Positions 25,138 to 34,928 of a DNA stretch of 64,000 bases are shown here, in pieces. Source of the DNA: Neobacillus niacini NBRC 15566 (GTDB lineage: Bacteria; Bacillota; Bacilli; Bacillales; Cytobacillaceae). Positions within the stretch are counted from its first letter, which is position 1. Each line of letters starts with the position of its first letter. The translations under genes and the position numbers were made by a program. Under the pieces are notes generated by a model. The model did no database searches, was not told the DNA's origin, and was given only the letters and a program-made list of their open reading frames with translations. Location of the stretch: positions 81,289 to 145,288 of the forward strand of contig NZ_BCVA01000010.1 in the NCBI RefSeq assembly GCF_001591505.1, given 5' to 3'.

Positions 25138-25899
25138 TTACAAAAAAGATAATACTACCGCAATTCCTGATCCAATAGCAAAAGCAGTTAAGAATGCTTC
25201 TGCACCTTTAGATAATCCCGACACTAAATGCCCAGCCATTAAATCTCTTACAGCATTCGTGACTAAAAGTCCTGGAACTAACGTCATGACGGACCCGATA
25301 ATAATTTTATCTAACTGCTGTCCTGCCCCTATTTTTACAAGAAAAAACGACAGTAAACCAATGATGAATGAGGCCAAAAATTCAGAGAAAAATTTTATTG
25401 GTATATATCGGTGAAAGTATAAAAAACCGAAATACCCTACTCCTCCAGTTAACATGGCTGGGATAAAATCGATCCACTCACCCCTAAACATAATCATAAA
25501 ACAGCCGCTTGCAATCGAGGCTGCCGCAACCTGAACCATAAATGGAAAGGTCACATTTAATGAATCAAGCTCTTTTAGAAGTGTTAGAGCTGATTCTAGA
25601 TCTAATTCACCACTACTAATCCTTCGTGAAATACTATTTACCATGGCCACCTTTTTCAAGTCAGTTGATCTTGTTAATATTCGAATCAACTTCGTTTTGG
25701 TCGGCTCGGCACCTTCTGCAGAAAAAATAATTCCTGTCGGTGTTACATAACTGTGTGAGTTCTCAATCCCAAAAGCAGCGGCCATTCTCATCATCGTATC
25801 CTCAACTCGATAGGTTTCCCCTCCGCTTTGCAGCATAATTTTCCCCGCAAGCAAACAAACTTCCATTATTTCATATGTACGTGTTTTTTCATTTTCCAT
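25138..25899 (-). CDS. Threonine/serine exporter ThrE, N-terminal half (DUF1212/YjjP type)
   Basis: About 253 residues. Cytoplasmic N-terminal domain with the family motif MLQSGGETYRVEDTM (about residues 18-33), then five membrane helices (TLVPGLLVTNAVRDLMAGH). ATG 25899 follows GGTGAAGG; 13 nt separate it from the second half gene. Exporter subunit paired with DUF3815. Confidence 0.87.
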   Translation of the reverse strand: MENEKTRTYEIMEVCLLAGKIMLQSGGETYRVEDTMMRMAAAFGIENSHSYVTPTGIIFSAEGAEPTKTKLIRILTRSTDLKKVAMVNSISRRISSGELDLESALTLLKELDSLNVTFPFMVQVAAASIASGCFMIMFRGEWIDFIPAMLTGGVGYFGFLYFHRYIPIKFFSEFLASFIIGLLSFFLVKIGAGQQLDKIIIGSVMTLVPGLLVTNAVRDLMAGHLVSGLSKGAEAFLTAFAIGSGIAVVLSFL

Positions 25900-25977
25900 C
25901 AAGCCTTCACCACTATTACTCTTTCTTAATATGATTTCCTAAGTTTAATCAAAAACTTTCTGTTTATCAATAAAATA

Positions 25978-26002
25978 GACGCCAACCGTATAGGCAGGCG
26001 TC
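25978..26002 (-). terminator. Terminator after the SAM-riboswitch-controlled binding protein
   Basis: GACGCC ... GGCGTC with an inner CC/GG pair and TATA loop; on the minus strand followed by TATTTTATTG. Confidence 0.7.
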
Positions 26003-26010
26003 ATAATAGG

Positions 26011-27120
26011 TTATTTTTTATAATGTTCTTTTAACTTCTTCATCCATTCCTCTTCAAAGGCAGCAGATTGACCCCAGCCCGGAATAATATCAGCCAGGTT
26101 CACCATATTAACAGGTTCTTTTGATTTTTGAAGATCTTCTTGTGAGATCAATGATGCTTCGAGATCGAACGTTTGTGGAGTTTCTTCTCCTGCAAGTTTC
26201 TTGGCTAATAATCTCATGTTAACAGCTCCGATTAACTTTGGATCAACCGCTGCTGTATATTTCCAAGCACTGCCATCTCTTTGGATTTCTTGTAAATCCG
26301 CATTTGAGACATCAATTCCATATAGCTTAACTTCTTCTCTTCCAGCTTCTTTAAGTGCACGCGCAGCGCCGATCGCAAAAGCATCCCATGTTGCAAAAAT
26401 GGCATCCAATTTACCTTTTGGATATTTGTTCAACATAGCCGCAACTGCATTCTGTGTTTGAGTGCTTGTGTCAGCAGAAGCCACACCAAACCGCTCCACT
26501 TCCTTGATTCCTGGGTTCTTTTCTAAGACATCTTGGTAAACTTTATTTCTACGAACCATTGGCGGGAATCCATCCACCCATAAATAAGCAATATTCGCTT
26601 CACCATTTGTTTCTTTCACTAATTGATCAAGTGCCAGCGTCGCAAGCGCTTCATCATCTTGTGATGTTAGCGTAACTCCATCCACCGTTGTTAGGTTTGC
26701 ATTAGAGTCAAATGCCACAACACTTTTTCCGGCTTCCACGATTTTTTTAACATCATTGATCGTAGCATCATCATCACCATGAGAAATAATAAATCCATCA
26801 TAGTTTTGATTTAACGCTTGATTAATGGCATCATGAAATTTTGCTGTATCTCCATTGGCAGTAAACACATCTACTTTGAAACCCAGCGCTTCACCCTCTT
26901 GTTTAGCACCAGCTAAGAATTGAGCTGTATGATCGTCCCCGCCGATTTTTCGAATTACCTTAATTTTTGGCTGCTCACCATTTGAGAAAACTTCTGGAAC
27001 TCCCTCAATTTTTGTATTTCCGGTCGCCTGCTTTGTTTCTCCCCCAGAAGCACAGCCTGTAAGCAATAGTGTGGCTGCAATCGCAGATACAAACGTGCTC
27101 TTAAATAAATTCTTTTTCAT
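26011..27120 (-). CDS. Sugar-type ABC substrate-binding lipoprotein under a SAM riboswitch
   Basis: 369 residues. Signal peptide with lipobox LLTGC, then a periplasmic-binding-protein type I fold (VIRKIGGDDHTAQFLAGAKQ; NYDGFIISHGDD; AIFATWDAFAIGAARAL) of the RbsB/LsrB group. ATG 27120 follows AAAGGGGAG; the longer frame runs back through the riboswitch and is not used. No permease or ATPase gene adjoins it; a terminator follows. S-box control points to a sulfur-related ligand (methylthioribose, AI-2-like or a methionine precursor) rather than a plain sugar, but this is inference. Confidence 0.85.
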   Translation of the reverse strand: MKKNLFKSTFVSAIAATLLLTGCASGGETKQATGNTKIEGVPEVFSNGEQPKIKVIRKIGGDDHTAQFLAGAKQEGEALGFKVDVFTANGDTAKFHDAINQALNQNYDGFIISHGDDDATINDVKKIVEAGKSVVAFDSNANLTTVDGVTLTSQDDEALATLALDQLVKETNGEANIAYLWVDGFPPMVRRNKVYQDVLEKNPGIKEVERFGVASADTSTQTQNAVAAMLNKYPKGKLDAIFATWDAFAIGAARALKEAGREEVKLYGIDVSNADLQEIQRDGSAWKYTAAVDPKLIGAVNMRLLAKKLAGEETPQTFDLEASLISQEDLQKSKEPVNMVNLADIIPGWGQSAAFEEEWMKKLKEHYKK

Positions 27121-27194
27121 GTTAAAAGCTCCCCTTTTTTGTTTTACGTGCATTCCTACCAACGTTGCTCCTAGGAGGGTTTCTGTAATAAAAC

Positions 27195-27222
27195 AAAAAA
27201 CCTCTCCAGAAAAGAGAGGTTT
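27195..27222 (-). terminator. SAM riboswitch expression-platform terminator
   Basis: On the minus strand AAACCTCTC-TTTTCTG-GAGAGGTTTTTTG: an 8-9-bp stem with a U-tract, placed between the aptamer and the lipoprotein ATG. Confidence 0.9.
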
Positions 27223-27247
27223 CATCACAAAAAGAAGGACTACTCCT

Positions 27248-27354
27248 CTCTTATCTCTCAAAACAATTACTTGTTCTGCAGGATTTAGCACCAATTCCAA
27301 CGGAACGGTTGCTGGGCGTCATCGGGCCAGTCCCTCTGCCACTCTTGATAAGAG
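27248..27354 (-). promoter_or_regulatory. SAM (S-box) riboswitch aptamer
   Basis: Minus strand shows the conserved S-box order: CTTATCAAGAG, GGCAGAGGGACTGGCCC, GATGACGCCCAGCAACC, GGTGCTAAATCCTGCAG, and closing P1 strand GATAAGAG pairing with CTCTTATC. It should terminate transcription when SAM is high, so the lipoprotein is made under methionine/SAM limitation. Confidence 0.96.
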
Positions 27355-27585
27355 AACGTATTATTTACTTGTTTAAAGTATTAAACTAAATTTAATCTCC
27401 TATTAACATTTTGTCAATAGTATTATCTAAATATTTTTAATAGAATAATTAATTTGTAGCCATATTATAATACTTTTGCAAGTACAAGATGTTGCACAAC
27501 AGGCCTTATTACTGTCATTATTTTAAAAATTCGCTATTATTATATTTAGGAAAGCGAAATATTTTTCAGAAAGAAGTGGACGGAC

Positions 27586-28800
27586 ATGACTAATTCAGAA
27601 ATGGCTAAACGGAATATTGTAATCATGTGGTTCGCAAACTTCTTTGTTGCCGGCAGTATGACGATGGTTCTGCCCTTTATTTCGTTGTACATAGAGACCT
27701 TCGGAGATTTTTCTGAAAAATATGTTCAACACTGGTCAGGAATAACCTTTGCCGTTACATTTGTATCCGCCTTTATTTTTTCTCCCATATGGGGGAAAAT
27801 CGGCGACCGTTTCGGAAGAAAAAAGGTTTTGATAATTTCAGGCATCGGAATGGCGTTTTCGATATTTCTAATGGGCTATGTGCAAACCGTTTGGCAGCTA
27901 TTCCTCTTAAGGCTGTTGATGGGATTCTTTACAGGCTTTATTCCCATGTCACAAGCATTTATTTCTACCCAAACCCCGAAGGAAATAGCAGGAAGGGTAC
28001 TTGGTACATTACAAACAGGCAGTATCACAGGATCCCTTCTCGGGCCGATGCTTGGCGGCGTATTAGCGGATTCACTCGGATACTCCTTGACTTTTAAGTG
28101 GACATCTATTGCTATTTTTGTCTCGGGTCTGCTGGTTTTTACAACAAAGGAGTACAAAATTGAACCGAAGAAGGGTGCAAAATCACATTATAGTAGCAAG
28201 GAAGTAATATTACATATAATTAGAAATCCAGTATTATTAACTGTTTTACTCATTTCTGCATTAGTTCAGATTGCCCATTTTAGCATTCAGCCCATTTTAT
28301 CTTTATTTGTTACAGAACTCCACGGGCACACAGATATAGCCTTTTACTCGGGTATGGCTTTTTCAGCCGCTGGGTTAGGTAATTTGCTGATGTCAAGAAA
28401 TTGGGGAAAAATTGCAGATAAACACGGATATATTAAGATTCTTGTGATTCTGCTTTTTGTATCTGGAGTTATCTATCTTCCTGCAGCAATCGTCACCGAT
28501 TATTGGCAATTAGTAATCATTCGTTTTATTCTTGGAATCGCTATTGGCGGAATTATTCCCGTCCGTATTGCGTATATACGACAAGAGGCACCCATCGCCA
28601 TGCAGGGTGAAGTTCTAGGTTATAACACTAGTTTAAGGTTCCTTGGAAATATCGTTGGTCCAATGTTGGGCGGATTTATTTCAGGTTATTTAGGATTTTC
28701 TGCTGTATTTATCAGCACGAGTGCTTTATTAATCATAAGCGGAATTATATTATCTATCTCAATGCATAAACACCCAAACCTTGTGAAACATACAGCATAG
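27586..28800 (+). CDS. MFS drug-efflux-type transporter
   Basis: 404 residues, twelve predicted helices, MFS motif A between helices 2 and 3 (GKIGDRFGRKKVLI) and the drug/H+ antiporter motif C region (GSITGSLLGPMLGG). Resembles the multidrug MFS group; substrate unknown. SD AAGAAGTGGA before ATG. Divergent from the S-box gene and outside that riboswitch. Confidence 0.85.
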   Translation: MTNSEMAKRNIVIMWFANFFVAGSMTMVLPFISLYIETFGDFSEKYVQHWSGITFAVTFVSAFIFSPIWGKIGDRFGRKKVLIISGIGMAFSIFLMGYVQTVWQLFLLRLLMGFFTGFIPMSQAFISTQTPKEIAGRVLGTLQTGSITGSLLGPMLGGVLADSLGYSLTFKWTSIAIFVSGLLVFTTKEYKIEPKKGAKSHYSSKEVILHIIRNPVLLTVLLISALVQIAHFSIQPILSLFVTELHGHTDIAFYSGMAFSAAGLGNLLMSRNWGKIADKHGYIKILVILLFVSGVIYLPAAIVTDYWQLVIIRFILGIAIGGIIPVRIAYIRQEAPIAMQGEVLGYNTSLRFLGNIVGPMLGGFISGYLGFSAVFISTSALLIISGIILSISMHKHPNLVKHTA

Positions 28801-28827
28801 AAAAAAGCAGGAGCTCCTGCTTTTTTT
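28801..28827. terminator. Bidirectional terminator between the MFS gene and yfkAB
   Basis: Perfect palindrome AAAAAAGCAGGAGCTCCTGCTTTTTT with tracts on both sides; both convergent genes end at it. Confidence 0.93.
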
Positions 28828-29944
28828 ATTTGCTTATATTGTTTTGGAGAATGGAAAAATCCAAATCCTGATAATAACTATTTTTAACTAAAATATTAGG
28901 ACCCAAACAGGATACAGCTGGACAATGACAACTCAATTCCTTAGAGATTACAGAGGATTGCCAGTTTTCATACGCGTCGGTGAGCTTGGTATTTAGCACA
29001 TTCCCTAATGCCGGCGTATCACCAAAATCCGTAACGATTATATCACCATTAAAGATGTTAACATTTAGACGGGACCTGCCATCAGGGTCATTTCTGACCG
29101 TTACCTTTCGGCTTTTATAAAGTCTGGATAAAAGCTCTAAATCCTCTGTCTTATGACTGCAAGCATAAAAAGGCAGTGTCCCAAAAAGCATCCATACGTT
29201 TTCATCACGAATATCTAAAAGATGATGAATAGCTTCCCTTATTTCATTCAGTGACAACGTCTCTAGATTACTAGCAAAATCACTCGGATACATTGGGTGA
29301 ATCTCATGACGCTGACAGAGCATTTCGTCAACAATTTGGCGGTGTATCTTCTCCAAATGCGGCAAGGTACGTTTGTTTAGCATGGTTTCAGCAGATACCA
29401 TTACACCGGCCTTCACTAACTCCCTACTGTTTTCTACCATTCTAGCAAAATACTTTTCACGTTGTTTGTAATTAGGCTTGTTTGCCATCCTGGCAAATCC
29501 ACCCTCAACAAAATCATCCACTGTTCCCCAGTTATGCGAGATATGTAAAACATCTAAATAAGGAATAATCAATTCATAACGCGCTAATTCAAGTGTTAAA
29601 TTGGAATTAATCTGAGTCCGAACACCATGTTCATGAGCATATTTTAAGATTGGCACTACGTAATTTTTTATAGAGGACAGCGAAAGCATCGGCTCGCCGC
29701 CTGTAATACTAAGGGACCGAAGGGTTGGAATTTCATCTAACCTATTTAATAGCAAATCCAGTGGAATTGCTTCGGGGTCTTTTGTTTGAAGGGTATAACC
29801 TACTGCACAATGCTCACAGCGCATATTACAAAGGTGAGTTGTCGTGAATTCAATATTGGTAAGCATCGGTTTTCCGTATTGCTTTATATCATTATAAGCT
29901 TCCCAGGGATCATACTCAGGGGTTATTTTTTTCAATTGAGACAT
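28826..29944 (-). CDS. yfkAB: Radical SAM protein YfkAB
   Basis: 372 residues. Radical SAM cluster motif C-x3-C-x2-C in HLCNMRCEHC (about residue 40) and a C-terminal CHCPAVSC motif (C-x-C-x4-C) that marks the YfkAB family and probably binds an auxiliary cluster. Full-length single frame (in some older annotations it is split into YfkA and YfkB). Product and substrate unknown. Monocistronic, no RiPP precursor adjoins it. Confidence 0.88.
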   Translation of the reverse strand: MSQLKKITPEYDPWEAYNDIKQYGKPMLTNIEFTTTHLCNMRCEHCAVGYTLQTKDPEAIPLDLLLNRLDEIPTLRSLSITGGEPMLSLSSIKNYVVPILKYAHEHGVRTQINSNLTLELARYELIIPYLDVLHISHNWGTVDDFVEGGFARMANKPNYKQREKYFARMVENSRELVKAGVMVSAETMLNKRTLPHLEKIHRQIVDEMLCQRHEIHPMYPSDFASNLETLSLNEIREAIHHLLDIRDENVWMLFGTLPFYACSHKTEDLELLSRLYKSRKVTVRNDPDGRSRLNVNIFNGDIIVTDFGDTPALGNVLNTKLTDAYENWQSSVISKELSCHCPAVSCLGPNILVKNSYYQDLDFSILQNNISK

Positions 29945-30120
29945 AGTAAACTCCTTAAATCAGTATTAGAAAAATCACTTCATTATAGCTGATAGATGGT
30001 TTTTATGGATAATTTAATGCTTTTTTAAAACCTTATGTTAGTAATTTATCTATTATTCTATACATGCATAATTTAATGTACTATGATTGAGACTAAAAAG
30101 ATAGAATTTGTTATTTATGG

Positions 30121-30927
30121 ATGGTGATGTACAAAATGGAAATGTCACTCTTAAGCGAAGTCGAAAAACTGGCTTTAAAGAAGGTAAAAATCTTTAGACA
30201 AAGCCTGTTACGATATATTTTAAGAGCAATGCTTGCAAGTATGTTTATCGGTTTTGGTGTAATTGTTGCATTTAAGACTGGAAACTACTTTTATTTGGAA
30301 CATTCTCCTTTTGCCTACCCGATGGCTGCTCTCACTTTTGGGTCAGCAATTATTTTAATCGCTTACGGCGGAGGAGATTTGTTTACTGGTAATACTTTTT
30401 ATTACACCTATGCAGCCCTCAGAAGAAAAATGGCTTGGTTAGAAGTAACCCAGCTCTGGGTTAGCAGCTACATTGGAAATATTTTAGGAGCAGCAGTATT
30501 CGCACTATTAATTTTCACAACAGGTCTTTATGAAGAATCATCGGTTAATGGGTTTTTATTGAGTGTTGTGGAAAAGAAAATGCAGGTTCCAACAATGGAA
30601 TTGTTCTTTCGAGGAATTCTATGTAATTGGCTCGTTTGTCTAGCTTTCTTTATTCCAATGGGTCTAAAAGGTGACGGACCAAAGATGTTTTCGATGATGC
30701 TTTTTGTGTTCTGCTTTTTTATTTCCGGCTATGAACATAGCATTGCCAATATGTGTACATTTGCCATTGCTTTAGTGCTAAACCATCCGGGAACAATCTC
30801 ATGGGGCGGAGTTTTCCATAATCTAATACCAGTAACTATTGGTAACTTGATTGGCGGAGGCATATTAATGGCCTGGATGTATCATTTTGTTAATAAGCCT
30901 TTTTTAGATGAGTATAAAGAACAATAA
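30121..30927 (+). CDS. Formate/nitrite transporter (FNT) family channel
   Basis: 268 residues, six helices, with FNT signature-like segments (FGSAIILIAYGGGDLFTGNTFY near residue 80, in part GGGDLFTGNT; SGYEHSIANM near residue 203). Family members move formate, nitrite or hydrosulfide. The first ATG at 30121 has no SD; ATG 30127 or 30136 may be the real start. Given the predicted nitrate reducer in the same window, nitrite extrusion is a reasonable guess, but the gene is 18 kb away with its own terminator. Confidence 0.83.
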   Translation: MVMYKMEMSLLSEVEKLALKKVKIFRQSLLRYILRAMLASMFIGFGVIVAFKTGNYFYLEHSPFAYPMAALTFGSAIILIAYGGGDLFTGNTFYYTYAALRRKMAWLEVTQLWVSSYIGNILGAAVFALLIFTTGLYEESSVNGFLLSVVEKKMQVPTMELFFRGILCNWLVCLAFFIPMGLKGDGPKMFSMMLFVFCFFISGYEHSIANMCTFAIALVLNHPGTISWGGVFHNLIPVTIGNLIGGGILMAWMYHFVNKPFLDEYKEQ

Positions 30928-30958
30928 CAGCCGTATTATTTTCATACGGCTGTTTCTT
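30927..30958 (+). terminator. Terminator of the FNT channel gene
   Basis: 10-bp perfect stem ACAGCCGTAT / ATACGGCTGT, loop TATTTTC, followed by TTCTTTAT. Confidence 0.88.
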
Positions 30959-31041
30959 TATCGACAAATTCCCGGGAAATATCAACAAATTAACACGGCA
31001 GACGACAATTGATTTTCGAATATTCTAAAAATAAATTCATT

Positions 31042-33171
31042 CTATTGTCTTTTACTTAAAAAATATAAATAACTCTTAATCATAAAATAACTAACTTCTT
31101 CAGGTAAGTGTTCTTTAAGCGGTTTTAAACGGTCTCTGCCAACCTGTTTAACCGCTTCTTCCAGTAGCGGAATATACTCTGCAGGGATAAGCACAGTGAA
31201 ATTTACTTCCATTCCTTGTTGAGCACATTGAATTAAATGGCTCTCAACGGTGCTTAGTGCCAACTCTCTTTTTTCTGCAATCTCTTCCATGGATAAGTTT
31301 TGCAGGTGCAACTGAAATGTCTCTAAGTGAGAATCGCCAACTGCCTTTTTTGAGGGCTTTTTGGGAGCAGCGGCTATCATTCTCTCTGGCTTTCGCTCAG
31401 GGTTTGCTTCGCAAAATGTGCGAATGGCTTGGATAAAATCAAGTCCATATTTTTTTAACTTATGTTCCCCAACACCGCTTACCGTTAGGAATTCTTCATT
31501 TGTCATTGGCAGTTTGGTACACATATCTTTAAGCGCAGCATCAGAAAATATTACAAAAGGCGGCACATTTTCAGCTTCGGCTATTGCTCTTCTTACCTCG
31601 CGTAAAGCTTCAAATAATGGATCATCCTTTGAAATTTCTCTGACTTTAACGGTTTCTCTGCGATGGACATTGGTATTCCCCAGCAAGACATCTTTTCCTT
31701 TAGGAGAGACAAATAAGGTTGGAAATTGACCTTGTTCAATGGCAATTAATTCTTGTGAGATTAAGAACTCAATAAAATCACTGACATCTTTCGTTCCTTT
31801 TTCCTTCATGATTCCATACGTGGTTAACTTATCAAAGCCCAGTTCAATAACTTTTTTATTTCTAGAACCGGTTAAAACTTGGGCTATAAGTGTTTTTCCA
31901 AATCGCTGCCCCATCCTGATTAGACAAGACATTACCATTTGCGCTTCCTTCGTTACATCAATGCTGGAACGGGAATCAAGGCAATTACCGCAGCGTCTGC
32001 ATGACTCCGTTTCTGTTTCACCAAAATACTTTAAAATAAACTCTTGTAAACAGTTTTCTGTATGGCAATAATCCACCATCTGCTGCAGCTTCTCCAATTC
32101 CGCATGAATACGTGATCGATCACTGGATTGATCAATTAAGAAGCGCTGAACCTGCACATCCTGGGAGGAATAAAGCAGGATACATTCACTATCAAGTCCG
32201 TCTCGTCCCGCACGGCCAGCCTCTTGATAATAGCTCTCCATATTTTTTGGCAGTTGAAAATGGAGGACATATCTAATGTTGGACTTATCAATTCCCATCC
32301 CAAAAGCTGATGTTGCAACCATAACGGAGGCTTCATCTTTCAAGAATCGGTCCTGCTCACGTATGCGCTCAGCGTCTCCCATTCCTGCATGATACCGGGC
32401 AACATTGATATTCCCCTTTTTGAGTCTTTCGTAAAGTTGATCCACGTTTTTCCGAGTTGCTGCATAGATGATACCTGCTTCTTTTTCATTCTTTTTTAAG
32501 TAATCTCTTATAAAGTGAAGCCTGTCTTGTCCTTTAATCACAGCAAAAGTAAGATTCTCGCGTTCAAAACCTGTTATGATTGAATTCTCTTCGTCGATAT
32601 CGAGTGTTTCGCAAATATCTTCCCGAACCCTTGGTGTAGCGGTTGCAGTCAGCGCTAATACATTAGGTTTTTGTGGCAGACTATCGACCATTTTCTGGAT
32701 ATGACGGTAGCTTGGACGAAAATCATGTCCCCATTGTGAAATACAATGGGCTTCATCAACTGCAACCAATGGAATATCCATTTGTTTTAAATCCTCGATA
32801 AATTCACGGGATTCTAATCTCTCGGGGGCTATATATAGGAGCTTGTACATTCCTTGTTTTGCTTCCCACATTCGTTCATTTGCTTCATTGTAACTTAGTG
32901 AGCTATTGATAAAAGCTGCTGGAATTCCTACTTGAACGAGGGCATCGACTTGATCCTTCATGAGTGAGATTAACGGGGATATTACAATCGTGGTACCTGG
33001 TAAAACAAGTGCAGGAATTTGATAACAAATTGATTTTCCTCCGCCAGTTGGCATAACACAAATTGTATTTTCTCCAGCTAAAACGGATTGGATAGCGCGC
33101 TCCTGTCCATTTCGAAAGGATGAATAACCAAAATGAGATTCCAGTAACTGTTGAGCTTTTTCAAACAACAA
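31042..33171 (-). CDS. recQ: ATP-dependent DNA helicase RecQ
   Basis: 709 residues: helicase core with Walker A (VMPTGGGKSICYQIP), DEAH box (VDEAHCISQWGHDFRPSY), motif VI (QEAGRAGRDG), zinc-binding RQC region (CRRCGNCLD), an HRDC domain (about 515-590), and a C-terminal helix-turn-helix-like extension (SMEEIAEKRELALSTVESHL, about 625-645). It unwinds DNA in recombination repair. TTG start at 33171 (TTG TTG) with SD GGGGGAG. Length is above that of E. coli RecQ because of the C-terminal extension common in Bacillus. Confidence 0.95.
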   Translation of the reverse strand: MLFEKAQQLLESHFGYSSFRNGQERAIQSVLAGENTICVMPTGGGKSICYQIPALVLPGTTIVISPLISLMKDQVDALVQVGIPAAFINSSLSYNEANERMWEAKQGMYKLLYIAPERLESREFIEDLKQMDIPLVAVDEAHCISQWGHDFRPSYRHIQKMVDSLPQKPNVLALTATATPRVREDICETLDIDEENSIITGFERENLTFAVIKGQDRLHFIRDYLKKNEKEAGIIYAATRKNVDQLYERLKKGNINVARYHAGMGDAERIREQDRFLKDEASVMVATSAFGMGIDKSNIRYVLHFQLPKNMESYYQEAGRAGRDGLDSECILLYSSQDVQVQRFLIDQSSDRSRIHAELEKLQQMVDYCHTENCLQEFILKYFGETETESCRRCGNCLDSRSSIDVTKEAQMVMSCLIRMGQRFGKTLIAQVLTGSRNKKVIELGFDKLTTYGIMKEKGTKDVSDFIEFLISQELIAIEQGQFPTLFVSPKGKDVLLGNTNVHRRETVKVREISKDDPLFEALREVRRAIAEAENVPPFVIFSDAALKDMCTKLPMTNEEFLTVSGVGEHKLKKYGLDFIQAIRTFCEANPERKPERMIAAAPKKPSKKAVGDSHLETFQLHLQNLSMEEIAEKRELALSTVESHLIQCAQQGMEVNFTVLIPAEYIPLLEEAVKQVGRDRLKPLKEHLPEEVSYFMIKSYLYFLSKRQ

Positions 33172-33224
33172 ATAATTCTCCCCCTTCTGCTATTTAGTCT
33201 TTTATCATTATAACTCTTTTTTGG

Positions 33225-33300
33225 TCAATCTGAGAGTAAATTCGGCTATCCGAGAGTAATTTATCGCTATTCGCAAGTAAACCTATGCAATATGCAGCTA
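33225..33300. repeat. Short tandem degenerate repeats (~22 bp)
   Basis: CTGAGAGTAAATTCGGCTATC, CGAGAGTAATTTATCGCTATTC and a weaker GCAAGTAAACC copy follow one another between recQ and the terminator. They look like short degenerate intergenic repeats of unknown role. Confidence 0.5.
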
Positions 33301-33306
33301 GGTCAT

Positions 33307-33349
33307 AAAGTGAAAGGCCGCTGAGTCAGACTCAGCGGCCTTTCACTTT
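33307..33349. terminator. 20-bp-stem terminator after the acyl-CoA ligase
   Basis: Perfect 20-bp stem AAAGTGAAAGGCCGCTGAGT with loop CAG, ending in ACTTTATT; works for the minus-strand gene and is nearly symmetrical. Confidence 0.92.
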
Positions 33350-33350
33350 A

Positions 33351-34913
33351 TTATCCCTGTGTAAAAAGTTCCTCCAATTGCTTCCGCAATACGAATTTTT
33401 GGATTTTCCCACTCGCGTTACGCGGCAGGGCTTCACAGAATAGATATTTGCGCGGCCGCTTGTAATTTGCGAGACTATCACTTTTTTTACAATAGTCTTC
33501 TAAATCTTCTTCCGTCAACTTAGGATCTTTTCTTACGACAAAAGCAGTCACAGTTTCACCCCAGCGGTCATCTGGCTGGCCGACAACCGCAACATCTAAT
33601 ACTCCCTCATGTGCATGCAAAACATCTTCGACTTCACGTGGATAAATATTTTCCCCACCGCTGATAATCATGTCATCGACTCGGTCATTGACATAGAGGA
33701 AGCCCTCATCGTCTAGATAACCAATGTCACCAGAATGATACCAGCCTTTATACATCGATTTTTCAGTCGCTTCTTCTCGATTAAAGTAGCCAATCATCAT
33801 GCAAGGACCTTTGACAATAATTTCTCCTGTTTCTCCAACTGGAACGACATCATCCGGATCAGACGGTCCATTCTCTCTTGTACGAACCACACGGATATCA
33901 TGATTAATAGCAGCCTGCCCTGCAGATCCTGCTTTTCTTAACTGATCTTTCTCTGATAGGAAGGTGATCGCTGGTCCCATTTCGGTCATCCCGTACGCTT
34001 GAACCAGACCAATTCCAAAACGATCATGGAGAGCATGAACGAGAGACGGTGCCATAGGAGCCGCACCATATAATCCAAGCTTTAGACTATCTGTATTATA
34101 TTGACTTAAGTCCTCTTGAAGAAGCATGTTCCACATCGTTGGCGCTGCAAAGAATTTGGTTATCTTTTCTTGACCTATTAACTGAAGGATACGTTTTGGG
34201 TTGAATTGATGCAGGATAACATTCCTTGCCCCCGAATGTATTCTTGGCAAAAAGGCACAATGCAGTTCAGCACAATGAAACATTGGTGCGGTCACAAGTC
34301 CAACGTCATCTGCTTCTAGCTTTTGGGAGGCAATACAAAGAACACTTTGATCCACCATATTTCGGTGACTATGCATGACACCTTTTGGTCTGCCTGTAGT
34401 CCCACTTGTATAAATAAACGCATAGATGTCATTTTCGTTTACGTCTGCTTGGATGTCTTCGCTTGAAGCAGCAGCTAATTTTTCCTGATAGCTTGCTGCA
34501 TAGACAGGTGCTTCCTCATCAATAAACCAAAAGGAGACAGAATCAAAACGATTTTCAATCGTGGAAATGACAGGCTCCAATGCCTTTTCAAAAAGAACTA
34601 CTTTAGGTGTCGCATCTGAAATAATAAATGCTACCTCCTCAGGCATTAAACGAAAGTTGATTGGATTGAAAATCGCACCAAGCTTGGCACATGCAAAGAA
34701 TGCCGTTCCTAATTCTTCTGTATTAAACATGAATGTAGATACCCGATCACCTTTTTTGACCCCTTCCTTCACTAATGCATTCGCAAGTCTGTTTACCTGC
34801 TCATTCCACTCTTTATACGTATAGCGGACATTTTTCCTAACATCATAAATGGCTTCTTTGTTCGGGTATCGTTTTATCGTTAAATCAAATATCTTTCCGA
34901 TTGTGGTTGTCAT
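33351..34913 (-). CDS. Long-chain fatty-acid/acyl-CoA ligase
   Basis: 520 residues of the AMP-binding superfamily: P-loop-like IYTSGTTGRPKGVMHSH (about residue 165, in part TSGTTGRPKG), YGMTEMGP (about 310), GWYHSGDIGYLDDEG (about 385) and the C-terminal catalytic Lys in NASGKIQKFVLRK. Activates a carboxylic acid to acyl-CoA. SD GGAGGG before ATG 34913. Forms an operon with the acyl-CoA dehydrogenase 15 nt upstream, so fatty or short/branched acid beta-oxidation is likely. Exact chain length is unknown. Confidence 0.92.
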   Translation of the reverse strand: MTTTIGKIFDLTIKRYPNKEAIYDVRKNVRYTYKEWNEQVNRLANALVKEGVKKGDRVSTFMFNTEELGTAFFACAKLGAIFNPINFRLMPEEVAFIISDATPKVVLFEKALEPVISTIENRFDSVSFWFIDEEAPVYAASYQEKLAAASSEDIQADVNENDIYAFIYTSGTTGRPKGVMHSHRNMVDQSVLCIASQKLEADDVGLVTAPMFHCAELHCAFLPRIHSGARNVILHQFNPKRILQLIGQEKITKFFAAPTMWNMLLQEDLSQYNTDSLKLGLYGAAPMAPSLVHALHDRFGIGLVQAYGMTEMGPAITFLSEKDQLRKAGSAGQAAINHDIRVVRTRENGPSDPDDVVPVGETGEIIVKGPCMMIGYFNREEATEKSMYKGWYHSGDIGYLDDEGFLYVNDRVDDMIISGGENIYPREVEDVLHAHEGVLDVAVVGQPDDRWGETVTAFVVRKDPKLTEEDLEDYCKKSDSLANYKRPRKYLFCEALPRNASGKIQKFVLRKQLEELFTQG

Positions 34914-34928
34914 CTAAATCCCTCCAAT

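Noticed and set aside
28826..29944. YfkAB as maturase of the CWWC peptide
   Set aside because: Fifteen kb away, monocistronic, and part of a widespread family with no RiPP link known to me.
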